A stretch of DNA of 64,000 nucleotides from Saprospiraceae bacterium (lineage in GTDB: Bacteria > Bacteroidota > Bacteroidia > Chitinophagales > Saprospiraceae): positions 744,001 to 808,000 of the forward strand of contig JADJGA010000003.1 in the NCBI GenBank assembly GCA_016708265.1, in the 5' to 3' direction. Below are positions 1 to 8,165 of the stretch, one piece after another (within the stretch, counting starts at the first letter, position 1; each line of letters starts with the position of its first letter). The position numbers were made by a program, and so were the translations under genes. Below the pieces are notes generated by a model, which saw only the letters and a list, made by a program, of their open reading frames with translations, was not told where the DNA came from and made no database searches.

Positions 1-22
1 ATTAACTAATCAGTCAATTAAC

Positions 23-562
23 TCATTTCCTCGTCAGCCACCAGCCAAGCCATGCACCGACAACTCCCCACTGAACCACTACATCGAGCAATGCAGGTAT
101 AGTACAGCCTTCAAACCATATTGAATTGGTATAGGTTACTGTCAGAAATCCAATAAAACCTACAGCCCATGAAGCCAGGACAGTAGTAGTGAAATTGAGA
201 TTGGCAAATTTCATCAATAACCAGCCGAGCAGCAAAACAGCGATAAGGTCAACCACCCATCCCCTGAACATATTCATGCCCATATTGTTGGTCATACTTT
301 CATGATACTGGATCATTGCCCATGGTTTACCAACAGATTCTTCCATAGCTTTTCCGGTTTCCTCCTGCGAAGTGCCTTCGGGAACTGTGGGTAGATAATA
401 ATAGCCTTCTTTAAGATTTTGTCCAAGAAATTGCAGAATTGTATCCTGTTTTTCAGTATATGACATTTCATTCTTATGAATATTCAATAAACCCCATGAC
501 AGGAATTGCAGGAAAAACAACAGGATTGAACCAACGACAGCCCCGATAATTAATTTTTTCAT
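23..562 (-). CDS. Predicted four-helix membrane protein, unknown function
   Basis: I do not recognise this 179-residue protein. It begins MKKLIIGAVVGSILLFF, a hydrophobic segment that could be a signal anchor. A polar stretch of about 75 residues follows, then three closely packed hydrophobic segments (about residues 100-118, 124-145 and 155-175), ending in WWLTRK. That predicts four membrane spans with one polar loop between the first and second. No catalytic motif is visible. The ATG at 562 is followed directly by the hydrophobic segment, which supports the start. The gene stands alone: the next gene, on the same strand, ends 175 bases upstream behind a hairpin. It is probably an inner-membrane protein; the function is open. 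Confidence 0.75.
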   Translation of the reverse strand: MKKLIIGAVVGSILLFFLQFLSWGLLNIHKNEMSYTEKQDTILQFLGQNLKEGYYYLPTVPEGTSQEETGKAMEESVGKPWAMIQYHESMTNNMGMNMFRGWVVDLIAVLLLGWLLMKFANLNFTTTVLASWAVGFIGFLTVTYTNSIWFEGCTIPALLDVVVQWGVVGAWLGWWLTRK

Positions 563-658
563 AGATAATTGTTTTTATGTGTTAATAATGGGGGCAATAT
601 TAAACAAAAAATAACTTTACTAATAATTCTTATCAAAAAAAATAAAAAAAAATAACAT

Positions 659-689
659 ATCCGATATTTATTGTATTTAAATACCGGAT
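659..689 (-). terminator. Hairpin, possible terminator of the T9SS gene at 737-2413
   Basis: ATCCGATATTT pairs with AAATACCGGAT across a short loop, with one mismatch. On the minus strand it lies just past the stop of the 737-2413 gene and is followed by T-rich sequence (A-runs at about 634-650 on the plus strand). The T-run is not immediately adjacent, so this is a moderate call. Confidence 0.45.
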
Positions 690-736
690 AATCAAAATAT
701 TATTATAACATTTACAAATATTTTATATTTTAATTG

Positions 737-2413
737 CTACTTTACTTTTCCTCCATTTATCATTTTCGACTGCAATAAGATAAATCCCACTTTTTCAAAA
801 TAGCTGCCAGGAATGACGATCTCACCATTTTTCATTATTCTCGTCAAATCATTATTTGAATAGATTATTTTGCCAAAAGTATCGTAGATTTTGATTTTAG
901 AAGAAAAATGCAAATCTTCATTCAAATAAATTTTCAGTTCATTATCAAAAGGATTTGGGGCAATCGAAAAAATATCTGACATTTCGGGATCTTTCACTTT
1001 GGTCAGATTTTTGTAGTGTAGCCTGACCGGAGTGGAATAAAAATCATCAGTGGTGACTTCAAGTCTGCTATCAGACAGTCCATATTTGATAAAATGGTGA
1101 ATATCATTCAATACTGGATCTTTAGCTCTGATAATTGCTCTAAATACTTCATCATGGTATTTAATTTTTCTTTCTATAGCAGTCATTAAAAAAGTATCAT
1201 TTATAATTGTGTAATAATAATCAGGAATCACATTATCACCTACCATAACATTTATAAGTTCAACCTTGGTAGTATCCATTACAAAGCTTATCTGATAAGC
1301 ATTTATCTCTTTTTCTCCTACATTTGAATAATTCAGTTCAAAAATTCCATCATCCGATATTTTTCTCTCCTCTACATTGATATCAATCGTGTCATTTGAC
1401 AAAAAATGATTAATTAAAGAATCTGCAACATCTCCTTCATAATTGCAGTAAAAATTAGGAAACCCGGTCAAATTCATATCTCCTTTTCTTAGCAACACAA
1501 AACTGTAGATTGAGTCTGATAACTCATTGATATGCAATGGAAAATATTTTTTCCATTTTTTAAGGTCAGGATCATAAGCCTGAATTATATCAAACAAACC
1601 CGGAGCATAATTCAATATTATCCACCGAAATACCATTAAATCGGAAACCGTAACGTTCTGATCATCATTAAAATCCATTCTCATCCTGGTACATAATGAT
1701 GGTATTTTCGATAATTTCATTATGAATTTCTGAATTATTACCATATCCAGAGTTGTCAGGCCATCATAAAATAAGTGATCGTTATTTAATTTATAATGAA
1801 CTGTATATGGAAGTGGATGCCCGACCGTATCAATACCATAGCTTAATTGGGTCCAAAAATTTCCAATTGTATCTTTTTTTTGAATTGTATCTTTTTTTGA
1901 ATCAACAATAATCAGATCTATATAATTTAATGGGTTTTCATAACCATAATTTTCTTCCCAATTTCCAATAAAGTTTTCAACCCTGAAAGATAAATAAGGA
2001 TATGATGGTACTAATTCTACTACTTTGCTTTTTAAATTTGACATTCCATCTGATAGAAATATTTCAATAAATTTTGCATCGGAACGTGCCAAAACTTCCA
2101 GTTCATCTAATGATTTTTGTTTCTGTTCATAACCAAATGAAAAAATCAATTCATCACTTCTTGTACAATTATCAAATGACGCTATTGATCCATTATTGTA
2201 AAATCCATTGTCAAAAAGTTTTGCATCTATCATCTTAATTCCGGCATCCTTAAATTTTCGCAGTTCAAATTTATTTACAGGAACAGCAGTTGGGGGAATA
2301 GTATCATGCTCACATTGTGCAGAAAGATCAGCAAAAAAAATAATAATGAGCAGTGGCAATAAAACGGTTTTAGGAAAAAACACTGTGTGGGAAAATGCTT
2401 TTCTCATGCTCAT
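737..2413 (-). CDS. Secreted protein with dockerin-like segment and T9SS type A sorting domain
   Basis: A 558-residue exported protein. The N-terminus (MSMRKAFSHTVFF, then the hydrophobic run LLPLLIIIFFADLSAQC) is a signal peptide. The middle has no family I can name. Around residues 247-268 there is a dockerin-like calcium-loop segment, DFNDDQNVTVSDLM, which in cellulosome-type proteins mediates docking; here it may simply bind calcium. The last ~80 residues (IAPNPFDNELKIYL onward, then IYDTFGKIIYS) match the Por secretion C-terminal sorting domain, which directs proteins through the outer membrane by T9SS and is then cleaved. A good promoter lies upstream. The likely location is the cell surface or outside the cell; the ligand is unknown. 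Confidence 0.8.
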   Translation of the reverse strand: MSMRKAFSHTVFFPKTVLLPLLIIIFFADLSAQCEHDTIPPTAVPVNKFELRKFKDAGIKMIDAKLFDNGFYNNGSIASFDNCTRSDELIFSFGYEQKQKSLDELEVLARSDAKFIEIFLSDGMSNLKSKVVELVPSYPYLSFRVENFIGNWEENYGYENPLNYIDLIIVDSKKDTIQKKDTIGNFWTQLSYGIDTVGHPLPYTVHYKLNNDHLFYDGLTTLDMVIIQKFIMKLSKIPSLCTRMRMDFNDDQNVTVSDLMVFRWIILNYAPGLFDIIQAYDPDLKKWKKYFPLHINELSDSIYSFVLLRKGDMNLTGFPNFYCNYEGDVADSLINHFLSNDTIDINVEERKISDDGIFELNYSNVGEKEINAYQISFVMDTTKVELINVMVGDNVIPDYYYTIINDTFLMTAIERKIKYHDEVFRAIIRAKDPVLNDIHHFIKYGLSDSRLEVTTDDFYSTPVRLHYKNLTKVKDPEMSDIFSIAPNPFDNELKIYLNEDLHFSSKIKIYDTFGKIIYSNNDLTRIMKNGEIVIPGSYFEKVGFILLQSKMINGGKVK

Positions 2414-2439
2414 GGATTTTGAAATAAATAATACTTACA

Positions 2440-2470
2440 AATATATATTATTTCAGACAAAAAATCAAGT
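2440..2470 (-). promoter_or_regulatory. Bacteroidota-type promoter for the T9SS gene at 737-2413
   Basis: On the minus strand, TATATTTG (complement of 2440-2447) matches the Bacteroidota -7 consensus TAnnTTTG. A TTG (complement of 2468-2470) lies 20 bases upstream at the -33 position. Transcription would start about 20 bases before the ATG at 2413. Confidence 0.55.
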
Positions 2471-2539
2471 AATGAACAAGATAGATTTAAAGCAATTGGT
2501 TTTCAATGCAAAAAAAATTCAAAATAAATCAGATTTAGA

Positions 2540-3472
2540 TTACATTTTAACAAATCTGAGTCCTTTTTCCACAATCGTAAATCTGACAGGATTGTGCCCT
2601 GCCATTTCACCATCGAGTTCAAGTGCGATTGGTTTTTCATCCATTGAGGTAACTTCCAGCTCTTTTACCTGGTATGAATCGATCTTTGGATGTTGCAACA
2701 GACTTTCATTGTAAAACCTGTAGGTATTGAGCAATACATCAATTTTTTTCAATTGCCCAGCAAGGGTTAACGCAAGAAGACCGTCGGAATGTAATGCATG
2801 TGGCACCATCGACATTCCACCACCAGAATATTTACAAATACCGACATTTATTGTATAGAATTTCCCTATCTTCTCTGAATTATCGAATTTTACAGAAGCC
2901 TTTTGCAGTTTATATTTGAAAAGTAAGGATAAAACACTGAAAATATATATGAGTTTATTTGGTTTACCCGTTCTTTTTTCCAATTGTTCCACTACAAAAG
3001 CATCATATGCCATACCGGCAACATTGTTGAAATATTCATGTTTATAAACTCCATTATTACTGAATGAAGCCAGCCCCATATCCTGCACATCTGTTATTTC
3101 CTGCTTCAATGATGTACATAATTTGTCCATATCAAAAGTGATATTGTGGTGTTTTGCCCAGTCATTGCCAGTACCGACAGGAATAACAGCAAGGGTAAGC
3201 TGATTTGATGCAACAACTTCCTGTTTCATAATGCCATTGACTATCTCATGGACTGTACCGTCACCCCCTATAGCAATAAACTTCCGGTAACCCTCTTCGA
3301 CTTTACCGATTACAAAATTTTCAGCGTCCTTTTTTGCCTTTGTAAAATAAACTTCATATTGTATTTGCTTTTCGACAAGTTTATCTTGAATCTCTTTCCA
3401 GACTTTGGTATGATCACGCTTACCCGCAGTCGGGTTCATAACACAGTACCAGATTTCATTGTTATTTTTCAT
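2540..3472 (-). CDS. Diacylglycerol kinase-family lipid kinase (YegS/BmrU-like)
   Basis: A 310-residue member of the DAGK catalytic family, which phosphorylates lipids such as diacylglycerol or related long-chain alcohols with ATP on the inner face of the cytoplasmic membrane. The N-terminal nucleotide-binding loop NPTAGKRD (about residues 13-20) and the hallmark GGDGTVHEIVNG (residues 69-80) are intact, followed by PVGTGNDWAKH. The C-terminal beta-rich half ends with an ELDGE element typical of the family. The length is normal. The start ATG overlaps the stop of the upstream DUF4105 gene by 4 bases (ATGA), so the two are translationally coupled, suggesting a shared envelope-lipid role. The exact lipid substrate cannot be read from the sequence. 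Confidence 0.9.
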   Translation of the reverse strand: MKNNNEIWYCVMNPTAGKRDHTKVWKEIQDKLVEKQIQYEVYFTKAKKDAENFVIGKVEEGYRKFIAIGGDGTVHEIVNGIMKQEVVASNQLTLAVIPVGTGNDWAKHHNITFDMDKLCTSLKQEITDVQDMGLASFSNNGVYKHEYFNNVAGMAYDAFVVEQLEKRTGKPNKLIYIFSVLSLLFKYKLQKASVKFDNSEKIGKFYTINVGICKYSGGGMSMVPHALHSDGLLALTLAGQLKKIDVLLNTYRFYNESLLQHPKIDSYQVKELEVTSMDEKPIALELDGEMAGHNPVRFTIVEKGLRFVKM

Positions 3473-4709
3473 TTTGTTCGAATAAAATATTTTGACAGCA
3501 ATCCATATTTAGCAGATTTAAGTAAAAGTGTACCTGCTATGGGTATAATAGCAGGATGAAGCTCCTGAGGCAAAAAGTTATAACTCACCAAAATCAGAAA
3601 CAATCCTGCGCTGATGATATTTGCAATCCAGAATCTAAAAACTTTCAGTCTGAACAATAAAAATAAGTACAGAGGATTTAAAACCACAAAATTCCAGTTT
3701 GCCTTTGTAGCTATATGATCTGTAAAAAACCACAGAAATGCAATTATCAATCCACCTGTCAGGGCAATAATAAACCAGGTTTTGTCGTACCAGGAATATC
3801 TTAAAGTTCCACTCCTATATGAAAAATAAAAGATAAGTATTTCAATAAGAAAGAAAAATGTGAATATCCAGATTGGTTTCAGGAATTCCGGCAACCTGGA
3901 GTACTGTACTTCAAAAGATGTGACAGCTTTTTCGGATTTGATTAATTTTTTTTCGTCCGGATTTTTATCTGAATTAAGGTTATCACCATTTGGCAATATC
4001 AAAGCTGATGAAAGCTTTTCTTTAAGTTTCAAAGGCAGAAATGATGTTTGAAAAGGGCTTGGATATTTGTCAGCCCTGCTCCCTATAATAAGGTAAATAC
4101 CGAAATTCAGCCAGTGTTTATCCCAAATCTGCCAGTCAAGTAATTTCCTGAATGTCAATGTGTTGTTTTCATCTTTAAGCAACAATTTACCATTCAGACT
4201 CTTTTCAATAATACTTAATGGACGAGTAGAACAGTTGTCAAAGAAAAAATCATATTTGTAATATCTGTTTTCAGGCTTATAATTATCCAAAAGCAGTTCA
4301 TAAAGATTCACTTTTTCATCATAATCCAGATTAAGTATTTGTTCAAAAATACTCCTTTTAAAATATGTATAATATCTTGAAACTGCATTATAACTCCCCG
4401 GACTGAGAGAGTAATCCAGTTTACCCTTAAAAATTTCATCAGAAAATTAGGAGCATCAAAATCATAAGTTCCATAATTATAGACAATGTCAATGCCTTTT
4501 AAATCATCCCTGACCCTGATACCGCTGTGACCCCAGATATTTGCAACATCGTTGCCCCTTTCAAAAGTCAGAAGGGAGATTTCTGCATTTACGGAGAGGA
4601 TGCTATCAGTTACAGATATATCATTTCCTGATGTTTTTAAAGAATTGAATATAAAAAACATCAAAACAAAATAGCTCAAATTTATAGTTTTGATTCTCAT
4701 ATTATGCAT
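3469..4709 (-). CDS. DUF4105 (Lnb N-terminal-like) membrane protein, split by one frameshift
   Basis: Two reading frames form one gene. The 5' part (4308-4709) has a signal peptide and the DUF4105 opening: LLTFERGNDVANIWGHSGIRVRD, then YNYGTYDFDAPNF. The 3' part (3469-4311) continues with FFDNCSTRPL, the conserved Cys/Arg motif, and ends in about five hydrophobic helices. Reading across, KFLR joins GKLDYSLSPGSYNAVSRYY if one base is restored near 4424-4430, next to a CCC run on the plus strand. The domain is shared with Lnb, a lipoprotein N-acyltransferase family, so an envelope acyl-transfer or protease-like role is possible but inferred. The gene overlaps the lipid kinase by 4 bases. The lesion may be a real mutation or a base-calling error. 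Confidence 0.75.
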
Positions 4710-5094
4710 TTTCAGATCAACAATCGAAATAAAAAAATCAAATGTAAAAAAATAATTTTATTAATTACCGGTGTGTATATCAAATTGTACTTTTTTAGAT
4801 ATTTTAGCTGAGCTCAGGCCTTTGCTGGAGGGGCCTGCGACAAGTTGTCTTCACCTCTTGTCAGTTTATTACGTTAGGATAGCATAGTATTTTAGCAAGA
4901 GGTCAGCAGACCTTTTCTAAAAAGACACTCCTGACAAGGGCCTTTGTTAAAAGGGCGCTCCTACAAAAATATTCTTAATCTTTTTACCTTCTCACCTTGT
5001 TACCCTGTGACCATGTTACAGTAAACCGATTTATGGTTAAAGATTTTTAATTCTGAAAAGCCCTTATAATTTAAAATAATCTTAATTTTGATTT
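4710..5094. other. Non-coding stretch between divergent genes with low-complexity repeats
   Basis: No convincing gene. It holds related words (GGCCTTTGCTGGAGGGGCCT near 4816, GGGCCTTTGTTAAAAGGGCG near 4937) and, near 4959-4977, a GCTCCTAC/AAAAATATT stretch resembling a small dispersed motif seen in many Bacteroidota genomes. A degenerate run of ACCTT/ACCCTG words (about 4986-5020) resembles the pyrimidine tails of the long repeats further on. Confidence 0.5.
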
Positions 5095-5859
5095 ATGGAT
5101 TTACATCATAAAATGTACGGACACGGTTATCCGACAATAATTCTCCACGGAGTATTCGGAATGCTGGATAACTGGCATCACTTTGCCAGGCTACTTTCTG
5201 ATGATTTCTGGGTCATTACCATTGATCAGAGAAACCATGGCAGGAGTCAGCATTCTGAAGAATTCAACTTTGATCTGATGGTTGAAGACCTGCACAAATT
5301 TTTAATTTCCCATCAGATTAAACAATGTAATCTGATAGGACATTCGATGGGAGGCAAGGTTGCAATGCATTTTGCACTTGAACATCATGAATATGTTAAT
5401 AAAATTGTCATCATAGATATAGGTGTGAAGAGCTATCCACCAAATCATGATTTCATTCTGGAAGCTCTTTGCAGTACAGAAATTGAATCATTTAGAAACA
5501 GGTCTGACATAGGCGCAGAACTTAAAAAATCTATTTCCAGTGAATCAATAATAAATTTTCTCCTGAAAAATGTAATGCGGGACAAGGATTCAGGATTTTT
5601 TAAGTGGAAAATGAACCTTAAATCAATCAGAAAAAATTATAACAAACTGATTGAGGCCATTGAAAGTGATTATCAGTTCGATGGTGATATCCTGTTTATT
5701 AAAGGATCAAATTCAAATTATATAATTGAAGAAGACCTGCCTGAAATAAGGAAATTGTTTCCACTTGCAAAACTGGAAACAATAAATGACGCAGGACACT
5801 GGGTGCATGCAGAACAGGAATTAAAGTTGCTTTTTTCAGTAAAAAAGTTTTTGGAATAA
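5095..5859 (+). CDS. Alpha/beta-fold hydrolase (YbfF-like esterase)
   Basis: A 254-residue cytosolic hydrolase of the alpha/beta fold. The oxyanion-hole segment HGVFGMLDNW lies at about residues 18-27. The nucleophile elbow GHSMGG places the catalytic serine at residue 84. IDQRNHGRS (about 43-51) is the loop typical of the YbfF / haloperoxidase-type group. The catalytic histidine is in AGHWVHAEQ near residue 235. Family members hydrolyse short esters or thioesters; the physiological substrate is usually unknown. The gene stands alone and converges on the sigma-factor-linked gene ending at 5868. Length and motifs are complete. Confidence 0.88.
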   Translation: MDLHHKMYGHGYPTIILHGVFGMLDNWHHFARLLSDDFWVITIDQRNHGRSQHSEEFNFDLMVEDLHKFLISHQIKQCNLIGHSMGGKVAMHFALEHHEYVNKIVIIDIGVKSYPPNHDFILEALCSTEIESFRNRSDIGAELKKSISSESIINFLLKNVMRDKDSGFFKWKMNLKSIRKNYNKLIEAIESDYQFDGDILFIKGSNSNYIIEEDLPEIRKLFPLAKLETINDAGHWVHAEQELKLLFSVKKFLE

Positions 5860-5867
5860 AAAACTCT

Positions 5868-7124
5868 TTATTTTTTTGCCAGGTCATATTTGATTCCCAA
5901 TCCAAAATAAATGTTCTTGTCAGGTTTGTCCCGCAGGTTGTTTTCAAGACCTGTCACTATAAAAAGGTCTCCGATAGGGTTTTCATTGTAGCTATAGGAA
6001 TTGATCATACTCGAATAAGCATAATTAAATCTTGAAAAAATAGAGAAGTCTTTCAAGACATGGAATTCAAAACCAAAGATAAAACTGTAATCAAATTTAT
6101 TATAAATCCCTGCTTCATTTGCAGTGACATCTTTTATCAGAGCCATCGCCTGCTGATTTTCACGGGAATAGCTTCCTGCATAATCTGTTGCACTTACCAG
6201 ATATGAAAATTTTACACCGGCAGAAATAGTGAATTTATCAATGCTGTACAAAAATCCAAGTGGAATTCCCACATAATAAAGCTTTTCATTATTGGTGTTA
6301 ACATTTTGCTCCATTCCGGAAAGTCCGGAGTTATCATTTTCACTGCTGCTCACAGCCTTTTGAAAATTCTGTAAGTCATAGCTCATCTTGTTCCTCGAAA
6401 ATAAAGAATGTTCTATACCTGTCATGAAGCCAAAACTTTTATTAAGCCTGTAAGCATAACTGATACCTCCATCGATACCTCCAAATGACTTAAGGTCTTC
6501 ATTTATTGAGTTGACAGAAATCGAGATTGTATTATGTTTAAAACTTTCAGGTACAAGTTCCGCAACATCATTATCATCTTTGTGTGACAGCACCTCTTCA
6601 TTTATCTTTCGCTCAAAGTTAAACGATAACCTCTTATTATCTTCTTGGCTAAAATCACCGGAAATTTCAGGATTTTTATTTATTGGCAATGGTTCTAATG
6701 AGTTTTCTTCATTATAGTAAATATCTGTCGAATTCAAATTTCTTTGAGATCTGTGGTCTTCAAAATCAGAATCACTGCCACTTATATCATCAAAAACTCC
6801 GGATCTTACATAATCCCTGATTACAAAAGCTTTATTATCAATAATATAGGGTGTGATATAATTATTCAAGCTTTCATCATATGAATTTTGATTTTGCAAT
6901 GCAGAATTATTTTCATTCAGGAAAGCCAGACTTCTTTTCATTTCAAATGTGCCATCATTTAACCACACAACAGAAAATATTATAATAAGAAATACCATAG
7001 CTGTACTATAATAGTATCTGTATTTCTGAAAATGATTAAACCTGGTTACAGGCATAGTTTCATCAAGGGATTTTGACATTTGCCCCCATCCTTTCTCAAT
7101 AATTTTTTCCAGAGGATCACCCAT
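5868..7124 (-). CDS. Single-TM protein with C-terminal outer-membrane-barrel-like domain, coupled to an ECF sigma factor
   Basis: A 418-residue protein. About 35 charged N-terminal residues (MGDPLEKIIEKGW) precede one hydrophobic helix (YYYSTAMVFLIIIFSVVW, about residues 38-55). A long low-complexity Asn/Ser/Glu region runs to about residue 185. The C-terminal ~230 residues show alternating aromatic beta strands (SISVNSI, GISYAYRL, GFMTGIEHSLF, IPLGFLYSI) as in the PorT/outer-membrane beta-barrel family, ending FGLGIKYDLAKK. Its ATG lies inside the end of the sigma gene (ATGGGTGA overlap), so the two are coupled. A short cytosolic N-terminus plus one helix next to an ECF sigma factor is the layout of an anti-sigma factor. 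That role is inferred; I see no zinc-binding anti-sigma motif. Confidence 0.65.
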   Translation of the reverse strand: MGDPLEKIIEKGWGQMSKSLDETMPVTRFNHFQKYRYYYSTAMVFLIIIFSVVWLNDGTFEMKRSLAFLNENNSALQNQNSYDESLNNYITPYIIDNKAFVIRDYVRSGVFDDISGSDSDFEDHRSQRNLNSTDIYYNEENSLEPLPINKNPEISGDFSQEDNKRLSFNFERKINEEVLSHKDDNDVAELVPESFKHNTISISVNSINEDLKSFGGIDGGISYAYRLNKSFGFMTGIEHSLFSRNKMSYDLQNFQKAVSSSENDNSGLSGMEQNVNTNNEKLYYVGIPLGFLYSIDKFTISAGVKFSYLVSATDYAGSYSRENQQAMALIKDVTANEAGIYNKFDYSFIFGFEFHVLKDFSIFSRFNYAYSSMINSYSYNENPIGDLFIVTGLENNLRDKPDKNIYFGLGIKYDLAKK

Positions 7125-7662
7125 AACCCATAATATTTAAATCAATAACACTGACAAGTTTCTCTTTAGCTTTGAAAACATGCCATTTTGATGTCCCTAT
7201 TGAAATACCGAGTTTATCAGATATCTCCTTATGTGAATATCCGTCTATTACAAACATTTTAAAAACTCTGGATGATTGCTCAGGCAATACTTTCAGGAGT
7301 TTAACAAGATCGTCATAATACATTTTTTTGAGGATTCCCGGACTCTGTGCATTATCATGGTCAGTAAGTTCAAAAATTTCAAGTCTCTGATAATTAAGCC
7401 TGTAATTATTGTACAGACTATTTTTTATTATTCTGAATACCCATGCTTCAAAATCACCTCTCCCTTCGAAAGTATTTATTTTGGTGAAAACTTTAAGCAT
7501 GCCGTCATTGAAAATGCTGATGATCTCATCTTCGTCATTGGTAAATGACTTTATAACCGGCAACAATCTTGGAAAGAAAAAACGGTAAAGTGTCTCCTGC
7601 GCCTGTCTGTCATTTTGCTTACAGGCTTCAATTATTTCATTTGTCAGGTTTAATATTTTCAA
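7117..7662 (-). CDS. ECF-type RNA polymerase sigma factor
   Basis: A 181-residue extracytoplasmic-function sigma factor. Region 2 is visible in LYRFFFPRLLPV through DGMLKVFTKINTFEGRGDFEAWVFRIIKNSLYNNYR (about residues 26-92), including the -10 recognition helix. Region 4 is at about 120-170 with the helix-turn-helix SHKEISDKLGISIGTSKWHVFKAKEKL. The linker lacks region 3, as expected for ECF factors. It directs RNA polymerase to a small regulon, probably under control of the coupled downstream membrane protein at 5868-7124. The reading frame opens at an ATG and the length is typical. The signal sensed and the target promoters are not evident. Confidence 0.9.
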   Translation of the reverse strand: MKILNLTNEIIEACKQNDRQAQETLYRFFFPRLLPVIKSFTNDEDEIISIFNDGMLKVFTKINTFEGRGDFEAWVFRIIKNSLYNNYRLNYQRLEIFELTDHDNAQSPGILKKMYYDDLVKLLKVLPEQSSRVFKMFVIDGYSHKEISDKLGISIGTSKWHVFKAKEKLVSVIDLNIMGYG

Positions 7663-8165
7663 ATACCTTACCCCATTTAATACTCGTTCTCTATTTTATA
7701 GCGTTGTATAAAAAACAAAGTTATAATAAAAAAACTATAAAAACAAAAATGCAGGAATTTTTAAAAAATAACCTCAGTGAATCAATTGTTTTTTTCAATT
7801 GTTATTATTCCAAATGCCCTGAGTTAAAAAATTAAAAAACGCTATCAAACTTTGTGAGGCAGTAAAAATACCTATACATTATTGGCTGATTTATTGCTAA
7901 TTGCAGCAACTTATAGAGATTTGTATATAGAGAACTGTAAAGCATTTTTGCATTACCCCAAAGGTCTTGCAAATAAAAATTATATGAAGTAAAAAAACAC
8001 TAATATAAAGTAGTGGTATTCAATATATTATTCATCATATATTAAGAAAATTGAAAAATAGAATAACACGACAATATGAAATTTATATCACTTTGGAATA
8101 GTTTTATTTGTTACATTTCAAGTATTTGCATTATTTTAATAAATACTACATAATACCATCATTGT
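7663..8165. other. AT-rich intergenic region between divergent genes
   Basis: About 500 bases separate the ECF sigma operon (minus strand) from the propeller T9SS gene (plus strand). I see no gene, RNA or strong hairpin, and no clear TAnnTTTG promoter close to either start. It presumably holds the promoters of both. Confidence 0.4.

Noticed and set aside
2208..2714. A 168-codon plus-strand frame
   Set aside because: It is the shadow of two well-supported minus-strand genes and spans their intergenic gap.
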